A stretch of 64,000 nucleotides of DNA from Crossiella cryophila (GTDB taxonomy: Bacteria; Actinomycetota; Actinomycetes; Mycobacteriales; Pseudonocardiaceae). The position numbers and the translations under genes are program-made. The notes under the pieces were generated by a model that was not told the origin of the DNA, searched no databases, and saw nothing but the letters and a program-made list of their open reading frames with translations. Below are positions 36,411 through 43,781 of the stretch, one piece after another (the first letter of the stretch is position 1; each line of letters opens with the position of its first letter). Location: the NCBI RefSeq assembly GCF_014204915.1, contig NZ_JACHMH010000001.1:2356001-2420000 (forward strand), read 5' to 3'.

Positions 36411-37370
36411 TCAGGCACTCGCCGGCACGGGCAGCACCCGGCCGTGCGGGCCGGCGAAACCCTTGACCCGGTAGTCCTCAACGGCCTTCGGCGTGACCAC
36501 CGCGGTCGGCACCGTGTTGCCGGTGAGCCGGGAGAACATGTTGCGCGGGCCGATGATGTAGGCCTGCTCGGCCCGGCTGCGCCGGATCCCCTCCACCACG
36601 GTGGCCCAGCGCACCGGGGTGACCCAGCCGTCCAGCAGGTCGGTCATGATCGCCTGCGGATCGGTGATCAGTTCACCGGTGACGTCGGAGAGCATCGGCA
36701 CCCTGGCAGGCCGCCAGTCCAGCTTGCTGTAGACCTCGGTCTCCAGCCGCTGGCGCAGCCCGGCCACCATGGTGCAGTGCTCGGCCCGGTTCATCAGGTA
36801 GAACGGGAACCCGCCCTCCTCGCGGACGAGTTCGCGGAAGTACTCCAGGTCGGCCATCACACCGGAGACCGCGTGCACGGAGTTGTCGAGGTAGACCGAT
36901 GCCTCCACGTTGCGGCCCTCGGCCCGGCACCGCGCGACGAGGCGGTCCACCGCCGGGCCGTCCAGGCGGTAGAAGAAGAAGCAGCCCAGCGGTTCGGCCA
37001 GGCCGGCGAAGTAGTCGAGTTCCACCTTCGCGCTCTCCCGCACCAGGGTCAGACCGTCCGCATAGGACAGCACGCCCGCGTAGACCGAGCCGATGATGGC
37101 GCCGAAGCTCTGCCCGCCGAAGACCACCGGGGACAGGTCGAGGTGATCGTCGGCCCAGTCGGCCAGCGCCAGTGTCAGCGCCATGTACCCGGCCTCGTAG
37201 ACCTCCCAGTCGTAGATCTCGGCGTGTTCGTATGCCTTGATCAACGAGTAGCCGAGCACTTCGTCCGCGGCTCGTAACCGCGCCTGCGCGTACTCGTTCT
37301 CCTGCAGGAAACTCGCGATGGCAGGGAACGTGGTCGGAACAAGTCCGGGAAAGTAGATGGCATCGGCCAT
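36411..37370 (-). CDS. FabD-like acyltransferase or acylhydrolase
   Basis: 319-aa protein with the malonyl-CoA:ACP transacylase fold. The nucleophile elbow is GGQSFG with Ser88 in place of the usual GHSLG, and the second catalytic residue is His198 in MNRAEHCTMV. PGLVPTTFPA at the start replaces the FPGQGxQ motif. Changes at both sites suggest a substrate other than malonyl-CoA, or a hydrolytic role as in the acyl-hydrolase branch of trans-AT systems. It is directly upstream of the ketosynthase gene. The promoter side has two near-identical 14-mers (37503-37516, 37551-37564). Confidence 0.8.
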   Translation of the reverse strand: MADAIYFPGLVPTTFPAIASFLQENEYAQARLRAADEVLGYSLIKAYEHAEIYDWEVYEAGYMALTLALADWADDHLDLSPVVFGGQSFGAIIGSVYAGVLSYADGLTLVRESAKVELDYFAGLAEPLGCFFFYRLDGPAVDRLVARCRAEGRNVEASVYLDNSVHAVSGVMADLEYFRELVREEGGFPFYLMNRAEHCTMVAGLRQRLETEVYSKLDWRPARVPMLSDVTGELITDPQAIMTDLLDGWVTPVRWATVVEGIRRSRAEQAYIIGPRNMFSRLTGNTVPTAVVTPKAVEDYRVKGFAGPHGRVLPVPASA

Positions 37371-37502
37371 GGCCGCCTCCAGGGATGGTCATCACAGTTC
37401 CAGACCCGGTGGTGCGGCGGTAAGAAGCATCGATGAGGAGCCTCGCGCGAGGCATCAACCCCAGAACTCATCGAGCGCGCCGGAGCAACCACAGGCCAGC
37501 GG

Positions 37503-37564
37503 AACAATGGTAACCGAGGACCGGCGCGGAACAACCCGATCGGATGAAACAACATTGGTAATCG
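37503..37564 (-). promoter_or_regulatory. Repeated 14-mer in the promoter region of the AT/KS genes
   Basis: AACAATGGTAACCG (37503-37516) and AACATTGGTAATCG (37551-37564) differ at two positions and are 48 bp apart in the 281-bp gap before the acyltransferase gene. They may be regulator sites. The hairpin at 37587-37624 isolates this gap from upstream transcription, so a separate promoter here is likely. Confidence 0.4.
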
Positions 37565-37586
37565 TGATATGCCCGAAACGTGCGAC

Positions 37587-37624
37587 GGCCGGGAAAACCC
37601 CCTGGGGGGAGAGTTTTCCCGGCC
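37587..37624 (-). terminator. Terminator after the DUF5708-like gene
   Basis: GGCCGGGAAAAC (37587-37598) pairs with GTTTTCCCGGCC (37613-37624), with opposed C5 and G6 runs tightening the loop. It lies 28 bp after the small membrane-protein gene on the minus strand. Confidence 0.75.
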
Positions 37625-37651
37625 GCAACGTGTTGTTCAGGATCGGCTGGC

Positions 37652-37858
37652 TCAGGCGCGGCCGGCGTCCTTCTTCGACGGAAAGATCATCATTGCGCCG
37701 GTGATGACCAGTTCGATACCGCCGAGGATGGCGAGCACGACGCCCACCTTGTCCAGCGAGATGATCGGCGTCTCGATCCCCTTGGTGGTGAAGGCCAGAA
37801 TCAGGCCGACGATGAGCATGAACGCGCCGATGAACAGCGACTTCACGTTTTTCGACAT
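37652..37858 (-). CDS. DUF5708-like two-helix membrane protein
   Basis: 68-aa protein with two hydrophobic helices: SLFIGAFMLIVGLILAFTT (about 7-25) and VGVVLAILGGIELVITGAMM (about 38-57), with TKGIETPIISLDK between them and a charged end. This resembles the actinobacterial DUF5708 family. ATG 37858 follows GGGAGG. It lies 28 bp after the MFS gene, so they are probably co-transcribed. It could assist or regulate the transporter; no function is known. Confidence 0.75.
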   Translation of the reverse strand: MSKNVKSLFIGAFMLIVGLILAFTTKGIETPIISLDKVGVVLAILGGIELVITGAMMIFPSKKDAGRA

Positions 37859-37885
37859 GGAACCTCCCAGTAACGCTGGTGCCGC

Positions 37886-39181
37886 TCACAGCTCACGCAG
37901 CGGGCGGACAAGGAACAGTGACAGCGCGAGCAGAAGATAGCAGCTTCCGATAACCACGAAAGTGTGATGGCTGCCCATGGTGGCCAACAGCCAGGTGAGC
38001 AAGGAGACTGCGATCGGACTCGGCCCTGACACGATAGTGGTAGCGATGCTGGTGACACCGCCGAACATCGGTTTGGGCACCCGTTCCTGCAAGGCCTGCA
38101 TGTAGAGCAGGTCGACCGGGCTGGTCAGGATCCCGGCGATGGCCATGATGGCCAGCGCGATCGGCACCTCGGTCTGCCAGGCCAGCAGCAGGAGCATGAC
38201 CGCCATACCGATGTAGGCGGTCAGGTAGACGCCGCGGCGGGGGAGTTTGGGGCCGAGCACGCCGTAGCCGATGGTGCCTGCCAGCGAGCCGAGGCCGAAC
38301 GCGCCGACCAGGCCGCCGTACCAGGCCACCGAGCCGAGGATCTCATTGGCGTAGGCGGTCAGCCCGATGCTGGCCAGGCCGGTGTCCAGGGCGGCGAACA
38401 CGGTGGTGCTGATGATCAGCACCTTGAGCACCTTGTCGCCCCAGAAGAACTTCATCGCCATCGAGAACCGGCGGCGGTAGCTCAGGCCCTCGAACTCGTC
38501 CTGCTCGCTCGGCTCATCACCGGCCGGTACCTGTTCCACCGCGTTGACCAGGAAGAACACCACGATCACGGCGGCCAGCAGACCGGCGATGGCATCGATG
38601 AGCAGGATGGTCGAGCTGCCGAACAGGCTCACGATCCCGCCGACCAGGATCGGGCTGGACATGGTGGCGATCGCGTTCATCGCGCGCAGCGTGGCGTTGG
38701 CCCGTTCCAGCGAGTGGCCGGAACTCTCCGCCAGCGCGGGCAGCAGGCCGAAGGTGGCGACCCGGCCCGGTTCGTCGGCCGCGGCGCGCACGAAGCACAG
38801 CGCCAGCAGCAGCCACGGCGGCAGGGATCCGGCCAGGTGCAGCACGTACATCAGCACCGTGATGGCCGAGCCGATGGTGATGGAGAAGATCCACGAGATC
38901 CGCATGCCGAAGCGGTCGATCACCGGGCCCATGAACAGGCCGGTGCCGATCGAGCTGATCACCGCGACCGTGACGATGATCCCGGTGAAGGCGATGTCAT
39001 GGGTGCTGTCCAGCACGAACAGCGGCAGTCCCACCCCGCCGATCCCGTTGCCGACCAGGTTGACGCCGAAGGCGAACTGGGCGACCGAGTACTGCCCGGC
39101 GCGGCGGTCCTTGCGGAGCCGGTGCCTGCCGGGGGCGGGTTTGCGATGCCTGCCGGACGGCCTGGCCGGCGCTGCGGTCAT
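37886..39181 (-). CDS. MFS exporter downstream of the lanthipeptide genes
   Basis: 431-aa permease with about 12 helices and a basic N-terminal tail (RKPAPGRHRLRKDRRAG). The layout is of the DHA3/MFS_3 exporter type: FGVNLVGNGIGGVGLPLFVL starts helix 1 and GPVIDRFGMRISW is loop 2-3. A cytoplasmic loop rich in acidic residues (GDEPSEQDEFEG) divides the halves. It follows lanA1 with a 15-bp perfect hairpin in between and precedes the DUF5708-like gene. Most class III lanthipeptide loci use ABC exporters; an MFS candidate is less usual. Export of the mature peptide is inferred from position. Confidence 0.85.
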   Translation of the reverse strand: MTAAPARPSGRHRKPAPGRHRLRKDRRAGQYSVAQFAFGVNLVGNGIGGVGLPLFVLDSTHDIAFTGIIVTVAVISSIGTGLFMGPVIDRFGMRISWIFSITIGSAITVLMYVLHLAGSLPPWLLLALCFVRAAADEPGRVATFGLLPALAESSGHSLERANATLRAMNAIATMSSPILVGGIVSLFGSSTILLIDAIAGLLAAVIVVFFLVNAVEQVPAGDEPSEQDEFEGLSYRRRFSMAMKFFWGDKVLKVLIISTTVFAALDTGLASIGLTAYANEILGSVAWYGGLVGAFGLGSLAGTIGYGVLGPKLPRRGVYLTAYIGMAVMLLLLAWQTEVPIALAIMAIAGILTSPVDLLYMQALQERVPKPMFGGVTSIATTIVSGPSPIAVSLLTWLLATMGSHHTFVVIGSCYLLLALSLFLVRPLREL

Positions 39182-39235
39182 GGTCCTTGACCTCTTCCCC
39201 CATCCGTCCGGGCGGACCCGGGCGAGGTGCGGAAA

Positions 39236-39274
39236 GTCCGGTGCAGGCGCCCGCGTCGAGCGCCTGCACCGGAC
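39236..39274 (-). terminator. Perfect hairpin between lanA1 and the MFS gene
   Basis: GTCCGGTGCAGGCGC (39236-39250) pairs with GCGCCTGCACCGGAC (39260-39274), 15 bp, 9-nt loop. Placed after the precursor genes, it would act as a partial terminator or RNA-stabilising end that keeps precursor mRNA more abundant than transporter mRNA, a common device in RiPP operons. Confidence 0.75.
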
Positions 39275-39326
39275 GTCACCTGGAAGGCGAGCAACCCAGA
39301 CGGATCTCTCGCCGTACCCGGCTAAT

Positions 39327-39410
39327 TCAGCAGTTGTTGCTGACGGTGCTGCCGGTCATGGTCAGCTCAGCCGCGTTGGTGTCCAGGCCCTGAAGGTCGA
39401 GAATAGCCAT
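39327..39410 (-). CDS. Class III lanthipeptide precursor 1
   Basis: 27-aa precursor. The leader starts MAILDLQGLDTNAAEL, with the ILDLQ motif that class III LanKC enzymes recognise. The core ends TMTGSTVSNNC and has the SxxSxxC pattern (Ser21, Ser24, Cys27) that gives labionin, lanthionine or, with decarboxylation, avionin rings. Thr residues could also be dehydrated. The Cys is the last residue. AAAGGTG precedes the ATG. It differs from precursor 2 only at residue 26 (Asn for Gly). At 27 residues it is unusually short for the class, and too short for routine gene callers. Confidence 0.93.
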   Translation of the reverse strand: MAILDLQGLDTNAAELTMTGSTVSNNC

Positions 39411-39471
39411 TGTATTCACCTTTCCCTGAAGAATTGCGGGTTTGTGTTCAGGTGTTACGCGTGGAGCTGAT

Positions 39472-39555
39472 TCAGCAGCCGTTGGAGACGGTGCTGCCGG
39501 TCATGGTCAGCTCGGCGGCGTTGGTGTCGAGGCCCTGCAGGTCGAGAATAGCCAT
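39472..39555 (-). CDS. Class III lanthipeptide precursor 2
   Basis: 27-aa precursor with the leader MAILDLQGLDTNAAEL and a core ending TMTGSTVSNGC (Ser21, Ser24, Cys27). The 5' leader sequence TGTATTCACCTTTCC (plus strand, right after the start) is shared with precursor 1, so the two are recent duplicates including the ribosome site. A longer in-frame start exists at 39831 but runs through precursor 3 and lacks meaning. It lies 61 bp from precursor 1 and 131 bp from precursor 3. Confidence 0.93.
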   Translation of the reverse strand: MAILDLQGLDTNAAELTMTGSTVSNGC

Positions 39556-39607
39556 TGTATTCACCTTTCCTGACGATTCGTTTGTCCTGACGGGTGGTGC
39601 GTTGTGC

Positions 39608-39653
39608 ATGGACAAGCGGCCACATTCGTCGCCGGGGAAAAGGAACATGTCCA
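39608..39653 (-). pseudogene. Fragment duplicated from the 3' end of the LanKC gene
   Basis: The 46 bp here match 39929-39973 inside the LanKC gene at about 38 positions (shared blocks ATGGACAAGCGGC and ACATGTCCA). Read on the minus strand it still encodes FPGDECGRLSM against FPGDGCSRLSM of LanKC. It lies between precursors 2 and 3 and marks duplication of a unit made of LanKC tail plus precursor. No longer part of a working gene. Confidence 0.8.
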
Positions 39654-39686
39654 CTAAGCCGGGTAGCGCGCGCCCGGCCGGTCTGA

Positions 39687-39770
39687 TCAGCAGGACATAC
39701 TGAAGGAGCTGCCCGTCATGTTCAGTTCGACGGCTCCGGTCTCCATGCCCTGCAAGTCGAGGATAGCCAT
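39687..39770 (-). CDS. Class III lanthipeptide precursor 3
   Basis: 27-aa precursor, diverged from the other two: leader MAILDLQGMETGAVEL and core ending NMTGSSFSMSC. The SxxSxxC pattern is kept as Ser21, Ser24 and Cys27, with extra Ser at 22 and 26. Conserved in all three are ILDLQG, the Glu-Leu at 15-16 and MTGS. The ribosome site AGGAAGG overlaps the LanKC stop, and the gene starts 5 bp after it, so it is the precursor most tightly coupled to the synthetase. Confidence 0.93.
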   Translation of the reverse strand: MAILDLQGMETGAVELNMTGSSFSMSC

Positions 39771-39775
39771 GGTCA

Positions 39776-42415
39776 TCACCCTTCCTGGTGGTTGTTACCG
39801 CTGGTCTGGTGCGCATTCCCGGGCTGGGCACGATGATCCGTGCCGGACAGGAACGGGAGGAAAGCAGTCCCGCCGCGCAGTGCCGAGGTCAAAGCGACCA
39901 GCACGCCGGCGTTACCTGTTGCGACATCCATGGACAAGCGGCTACATCCGTCACCGGGAAAAGAGACATGTCCATTGTAGGCGAGTGCGTAGTGGTGCAT
40001 CCCGTTGAGATGCTCTCTCACCCGCCTGTCACTAATTATTTCAGACGCGCCCCTGGAAAGTCCAGCGATTACCGCCATCAATCCGGCCCGGCCGTGAAAG
40101 AGATTCGAATCGATCACGAACTCGCTCTGGCAGGCCTGGACCAGCCGGGGCAGCGCGGTCAGCAGCCGCTCGTCCGCGATCTCGCGCACCAGCTCGTCGG
40201 CGACCAGCGCGATGCCCGCCGAGCCCACCGAGAGGTAGGGCAGCGTCCGGTAGCCACCGTCGACCTGTAGTGAGTCGTCGTGCGCGTCCACGCACAGGTC
40301 CAGGTCCCGATGTGCTGCCCGCACCGCCAGTTCCAGCCACTGACTGTCCTGAGTGGACTGATAGAGCCGGAGCAGGAACAGGGCGGGCCCGGACCAGCCG
40401 CGCAGCAACCCGGCCAGCGTGCCTGCCTGTCTCGCCCGGCCCAGCTCGCCCGCGGGTTTGTCCACCCCGTGCGGCTCGCCGCTGGTGATGGCCGCGCCGA
40501 GGCGTTCGGCGATGGCCAGGGCCCGTTTCCGGTGCGCTGCCTCATCATGCCGGTCGGCCAGGTGCAGGAGGTTGAGTCCGGCGCCGGCCAGACCGCTGTG
40601 CAGGCTGACATCGCTGATCTGGGTCTCGTCCGTGCCCGCCAACAGGTCCGCGGCCGCGCCGGGGTGCCCGAGCAGGTCGAGCACGTGCGCGATCCCGTGC
40701 GCCCCGTCGTGGAAGCCGATCTTCTCCCTTGGCTTGGCCGCGTCGGCCAGCAGCCAGCGCTCGTGCTCGGGATCGAGGTCGGAACCGGTGCTGTGCAAGG
40801 CCCACAGCACGCCGGCCGCGCCGTGGGCGAAGGTCCCGCCGCCGGAGCGGAACTGCTCCAGGTCGCCGGGGAAGAGCCGGTCCGCCCGGTCCGGGGTGGC
40901 GCTGGCGGTGATCGCCGCGGCGATCGAGGGCAGCGCCTCGGACCAGTCACCGCCCGCGCGCGCCGGTGAGGTGCGCGGCAGCGCGGACACCGTGGTGGTG
41001 GGCGCTGGCACCTCGCCGACGACATCGAGGATCGAGGTGGCGAAGTCCGCTGGCAGCTCGAAGAGCCCGGTGGCGATCTCGATCAGTTCGGCCAGCTTGC
41101 CGGGCGCCAGGCCGACCAGCGAGGTCAGCGGCAGGAACAGCCACAGCTTGAGCACGGCCAGCGCGTGCAGGTCGATGTCCGCGCCGGTCTTGTCCCGGCT
41201 GGTGAACCCGGCGTGGCCGAAGCGCTGGTTGCGGTTCTCCGCGATCGGGAAGGCGGCCTCGAAGTCCACCAGGCCGATGACGTCCTGGCCGTCCTGCTCG
41301 CTGATCATGATGTTGGCCGGGTGCAGGTCGGCGAAGACCATGCCGCGCTCGTGCACCGCGGCGACCAGCTCGGTCACCTGGTCCAGCACCCGCAACGCGC
41401 GGGCCACGTACTCGCGGCGCTGCTCCGGCGTGGAGCCCAGCCCGATCAGCGGGTAGTGCTGGCCGAACCAGTGCTGCAGGTTGGTGCCCGGCACCAGGTC
41501 CATCACCAGGAACCGGTGCTCCCACACCTGCACCACGTCGTGCACCCTTGGCACGCCCGGCACCCCGTCCAGCGCCCGCAGTGCGGCGGCCTCGTTGTCC
41601 AGCCGGACGATCGCGTCGGTGTCGTCGGCGGCCAGCCCGGCGTACGGACGGGCCTCCTTGAGCACGACCTCCAGGCCGTCGGAGTTGCGGGTCGCCTTGT
41701 AGACGCCGCCGCCGTTGGAGAAGTGCATGGCCTCGACGATCTTGTAGTCGAGGGTGGCGCCGGTGGCACCGCGTGCGGCCACGCTCTCGTTCAGCACCCT
41801 CGGCATGGTGACCCAGTCCGGGGTGGTGAACACCGGCCTGCGGTCATCGGGCACCAGGGTGCCGTCCGGGCGCGCGATGGCCAGCACCCGCTCGCCGTCG
41901 GGCGCGGTGCAGTAGCGCGCGTCGAAACCGCCGTAGCGCACGTAGAGCGGACCCTGGTGGTAGCGCAGGTCGGTCAGGATGTACGGCCCCGGCCTGCCGC
42001 CGATCCGGCGGTCCAGCGCGACGAGGGTGTCGGCGAGTTCGACCTCGTCCCTCGGGTAGATGGTGATCAGCTTGCCGCTGGCCGCGCGCGGGGCGTACTT
42101 GAGGTTGAACGCCCGCAGCAACGCGGTGCTCCGCAGGAACTTGAACGGGATCCAGCGGTCAAGGCAGTACTCGGACACCAGGGCCACGATCTCCGCGGCG
42201 GTCTCCGGGGTGGCCGAGACGTGGATCTTCCAGCCCTGCGCGGGCAGCTGGTCCGCTGGCGGACGCAGCATCACCCACTCCCCGCGCCCTGAGCGGCGCC
42301 AGCCCTGCGGCAGCTCACCCTCGGTCAGCGGGAAGGCGGTCTCGGTCTGCCAGCGGACCGGGTCCTCGAAGAAGACCCGGTCGGCCAGGGAATACAGTTC
42401 CACCAACGGTTTCAT
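39776..42415 (-). CDS. Class III lanthionine synthetase (LanKC)
   Basis: 879-aa trifunctional enzyme. The N-terminal lyase-like region (about 1-210) is followed by a Ser/Thr-kinase-like domain (about 230-480) with Lys253 (VVLKEARP), catalytic FADLHPANIM (Asp363) and VDFEAAF (Asp383) in place of DFG. The C-terminal part (about 510-865) has LanC-like barrel features (GAAGVLWALH, HSGLAGAGLNLLHL, FHGRAGLMAVIAGL) without the Zn-binding Cys-Cys-His set, as in class III. It phosphorylates and eliminates Ser/Thr and forms thioether or labionin rings. Precursor 3 follows at 5 bp. Confidence 0.95.
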   Translation of the reverse strand: MKPLVELYSLADRVFFEDPVRWQTETAFPLTEGELPQGWRRSGRGEWVMLRPPADQLPAQGWKIHVSATPETAAEIVALVSEYCLDRWIPFKFLRSTALLRAFNLKYAPRAASGKLITIYPRDEVELADTLVALDRRIGGRPGPYILTDLRYHQGPLYVRYGGFDARYCTAPDGERVLAIARPDGTLVPDDRRPVFTTPDWVTMPRVLNESVAARGATGATLDYKIVEAMHFSNGGGVYKATRNSDGLEVVLKEARPYAGLAADDTDAIVRLDNEAAALRALDGVPGVPRVHDVVQVWEHRFLVMDLVPGTNLQHWFGQHYPLIGLGSTPEQRREYVARALRVLDQVTELVAAVHERGMVFADLHPANIMISEQDGQDVIGLVDFEAAFPIAENRNQRFGHAGFTSRDKTGADIDLHALAVLKLWLFLPLTSLVGLAPGKLAELIEIATGLFELPADFATSILDVVGEVPAPTTTVSALPRTSPARAGGDWSEALPSIAAAITASATPDRADRLFPGDLEQFRSGGGTFAHGAAGVLWALHSTGSDLDPEHERWLLADAAKPREKIGFHDGAHGIAHVLDLLGHPGAAADLLAGTDETQISDVSLHSGLAGAGLNLLHLADRHDEAAHRKRALAIAERLGAAITSGEPHGVDKPAGELGRARQAGTLAGLLRGWSGPALFLLRLYQSTQDSQWLELAVRAAHRDLDLCVDAHDDSLQVDGGYRTLPYLSVGSAGIALVADELVREIADERLLTALPRLVQACQSEFVIDSNLFHGRAGLMAVIAGLSRGASEIISDRRVREHLNGMHHYALAYNGHVSFPGDGCSRLSMDVATGNAGVLVALTSALRGGTAFLPFLSGTDHRAQPGNAHQTSGNNHQEG

Positions 42416-42471
42416 CGGCCTGCCCCTTCCGCGGTCCGGTCCGGTGGTCTAGCCCGGTGGTCCGGTCCGAC

Positions 42472-43140
42472 CTAGTACGGGCGCTCGCGGGCGGCCCGGT
42501 TGGCGAAGCTGAGCCAGGCCGCGTCCTGCTGGTTGGCCAGGTACTTGGCCAGCAGCTCCTTGGCCCGCTGCTTCTCCTTGGCAGGCACCAGATCGACCAC
42601 CGGCATCTGCTCACTCAGTTCCCTGGCGCCCGCCTCGAACTCCTCGCGCAGCAGGGACCACACCGTGCGGTCGTGGTACTCGCCATCAAGGAAGTGGTAG
42701 TCGCGCAGAATCCCCTCGAGCACGAAGCCGCCCTTGGTCAGCAGGCTCATCGTGTGCTTGTTGTAGGAGGCCGTGCTGAACTCCACCCGATGGGCGTTGA
42801 GCTGGTGGAACAGGTGATCCACCAGCAGGCCGAGGCCCTCGCCGCCGACCCCGGAGTTCCACCGCGCCGGGTCCCCGATGGCCCCGCCGATGGTGTAGGC
42901 CCCGTGTCCGCCACTACGCCGGTAGTTGACGACCCCGACCCGATCGCCCGCGGCGGTCACCACCATGAAGTAGCGGACCTGGCCGCTCTCGTTGACCGCC
43001 CGGATCGCCTCGGGGGTGATCTGCTCGTTCGCGTCGGAGGTGAGTGCGCTGGTCAGGGCCATGGGCCGGAGCCAGTCGGAGACGGTGACATAGTCGTCTC
43101 CGGTCAGGCTATCCAACGTGCATTTTGGTTCGCGCAGCAT
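42472..43140 (-). CDS. RimJ/RimL-like GNAT acyltransferase of the lanthipeptide locus
   Basis: 222-aa GNAT. The core shows YFMVVTAAGDRVGVVNYRR (beta-2/3, RVGVVNYR), the cofactor-loop region RWNSGVGGEGLGLLVDHLFH (an RxxGxG/A-like turn, GVGGEG) and RVEFSTASYNKHTMSLLTKGG, of which SYNKHTMSLLTKGGF is typical of RimJ/RimL. A C-terminal helical extension of about 50 residues (FEAGARELSEQMP to KELLAKYLANQQ) is not in RimJ. It is 57 bp upstream of LanKC and probably first in the operon. In goadvionin biosynthesis a GNAT joins an acyl chain to the peptide N-terminus; a similar role is possible here (inference). Confidence 0.85.
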   Translation of the reverse strand: MLREPKCTLDSLTGDDYVTVSDWLRPMALTSALTSDANEQITPEAIRAVNESGQVRYFMVVTAAGDRVGVVNYRRSGGHGAYTIGGAIGDPARWNSGVGGEGLGLLVDHLFHQLNAHRVEFSTASYNKHTMSLLTKGGFVLEGILRDYHFLDGEYHDRTVWSLLREEFEAGARELSEQMPVVDLVPAKEKQRAKELLAKYLANQQDAAWLSFANRAARERPY

Positions 43141-43781
43141 CGCCGGCCCTTCCAGAGGTCAGGGTCGCTGGATAAAAAAGGACAATTCAGTTAAACATCG
43201 GTTGAGTGGTTGGTTACCAGGCAATGACCTAGCCTGAAAACACGCACACGACTCTTACCGAGTCGAAGTCTTACCCCAGTTTTGTTTCAGATATTGTGCT
43301 TAGTGCGCACATCGCCGCAGATGGCCGCCACTGATGCCGCTGCCCGTGCTCAGGGGGGCTCGCGTCGCCGCGCCCTTGTCCACACCTCTGTGCGAAAACC
43401 CCAGTACAGACTGCATCTGCCCCGGAAAGTACTAGGAAGAGCTACCCGGGTCAACCGGAAGATTTAATACCTTGGGACCAGACCAAGTCTGCCGGTAGTC
43501 ATCCTTGGGGGCTACTCCAGGTGATGGGGCGGGTTTGAGGGGTGATCGGCCTACATGCTGGCCTCCACCTCATAAAAATACCCGATGAGGGGTATACCGT
43601 TGACGGTTGAGCCTCGCTTGAGCCTCAGGTACGGTCGGCCTCATTCGGCCATGTCGCAGGCCAATCGCCATAGTTTTGCCGCTGCTCGCGCTCTGCAGAA
43701 TCTGCACCCCCTGATGTTTCCTCGCGTATTTGTCACCTCTTTTGGGGAAGTGGTGCGCGCGAATGAGCTAGGAGGTCGGTT
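43141..43781. promoter_or_regulatory. Divergent promoter region with 11-bp direct repeat
   Basis: The 641-bp gap between the divergent GNAT and R2lox-like genes is AT-richer than its surroundings. Near the right-hand gene, TTGAGCC is repeated at 43607-43613 and 43618-43624 (11-bp step). TTGAGC (43607-43612) and TACGGT (43630-43635), 17 bp apart, could be -35 and -10. The heptamer spacing is that of SARP or PhoP-like sites. AGGAGG at about 43771-43776 serves the right-hand gene. Small open frames in this gap lack support. Confidence 0.5.

Noticed and set aside
37652-37858. Fourth RiPP precursor
   Set aside because: The 68-aa product has two clear membrane helices and resembles DUF5708; it lacks the ILDLQ leader and any Cys.
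39472-39831. 119-codon precursor formed by extending lanthipeptide precursor 2 upstream
   Set aside because: The extension is read out of frame through precursor 3 and the duplicated LanKC fragment, while ATG 39555 has its own ribosome site identical to that of precursor 1.
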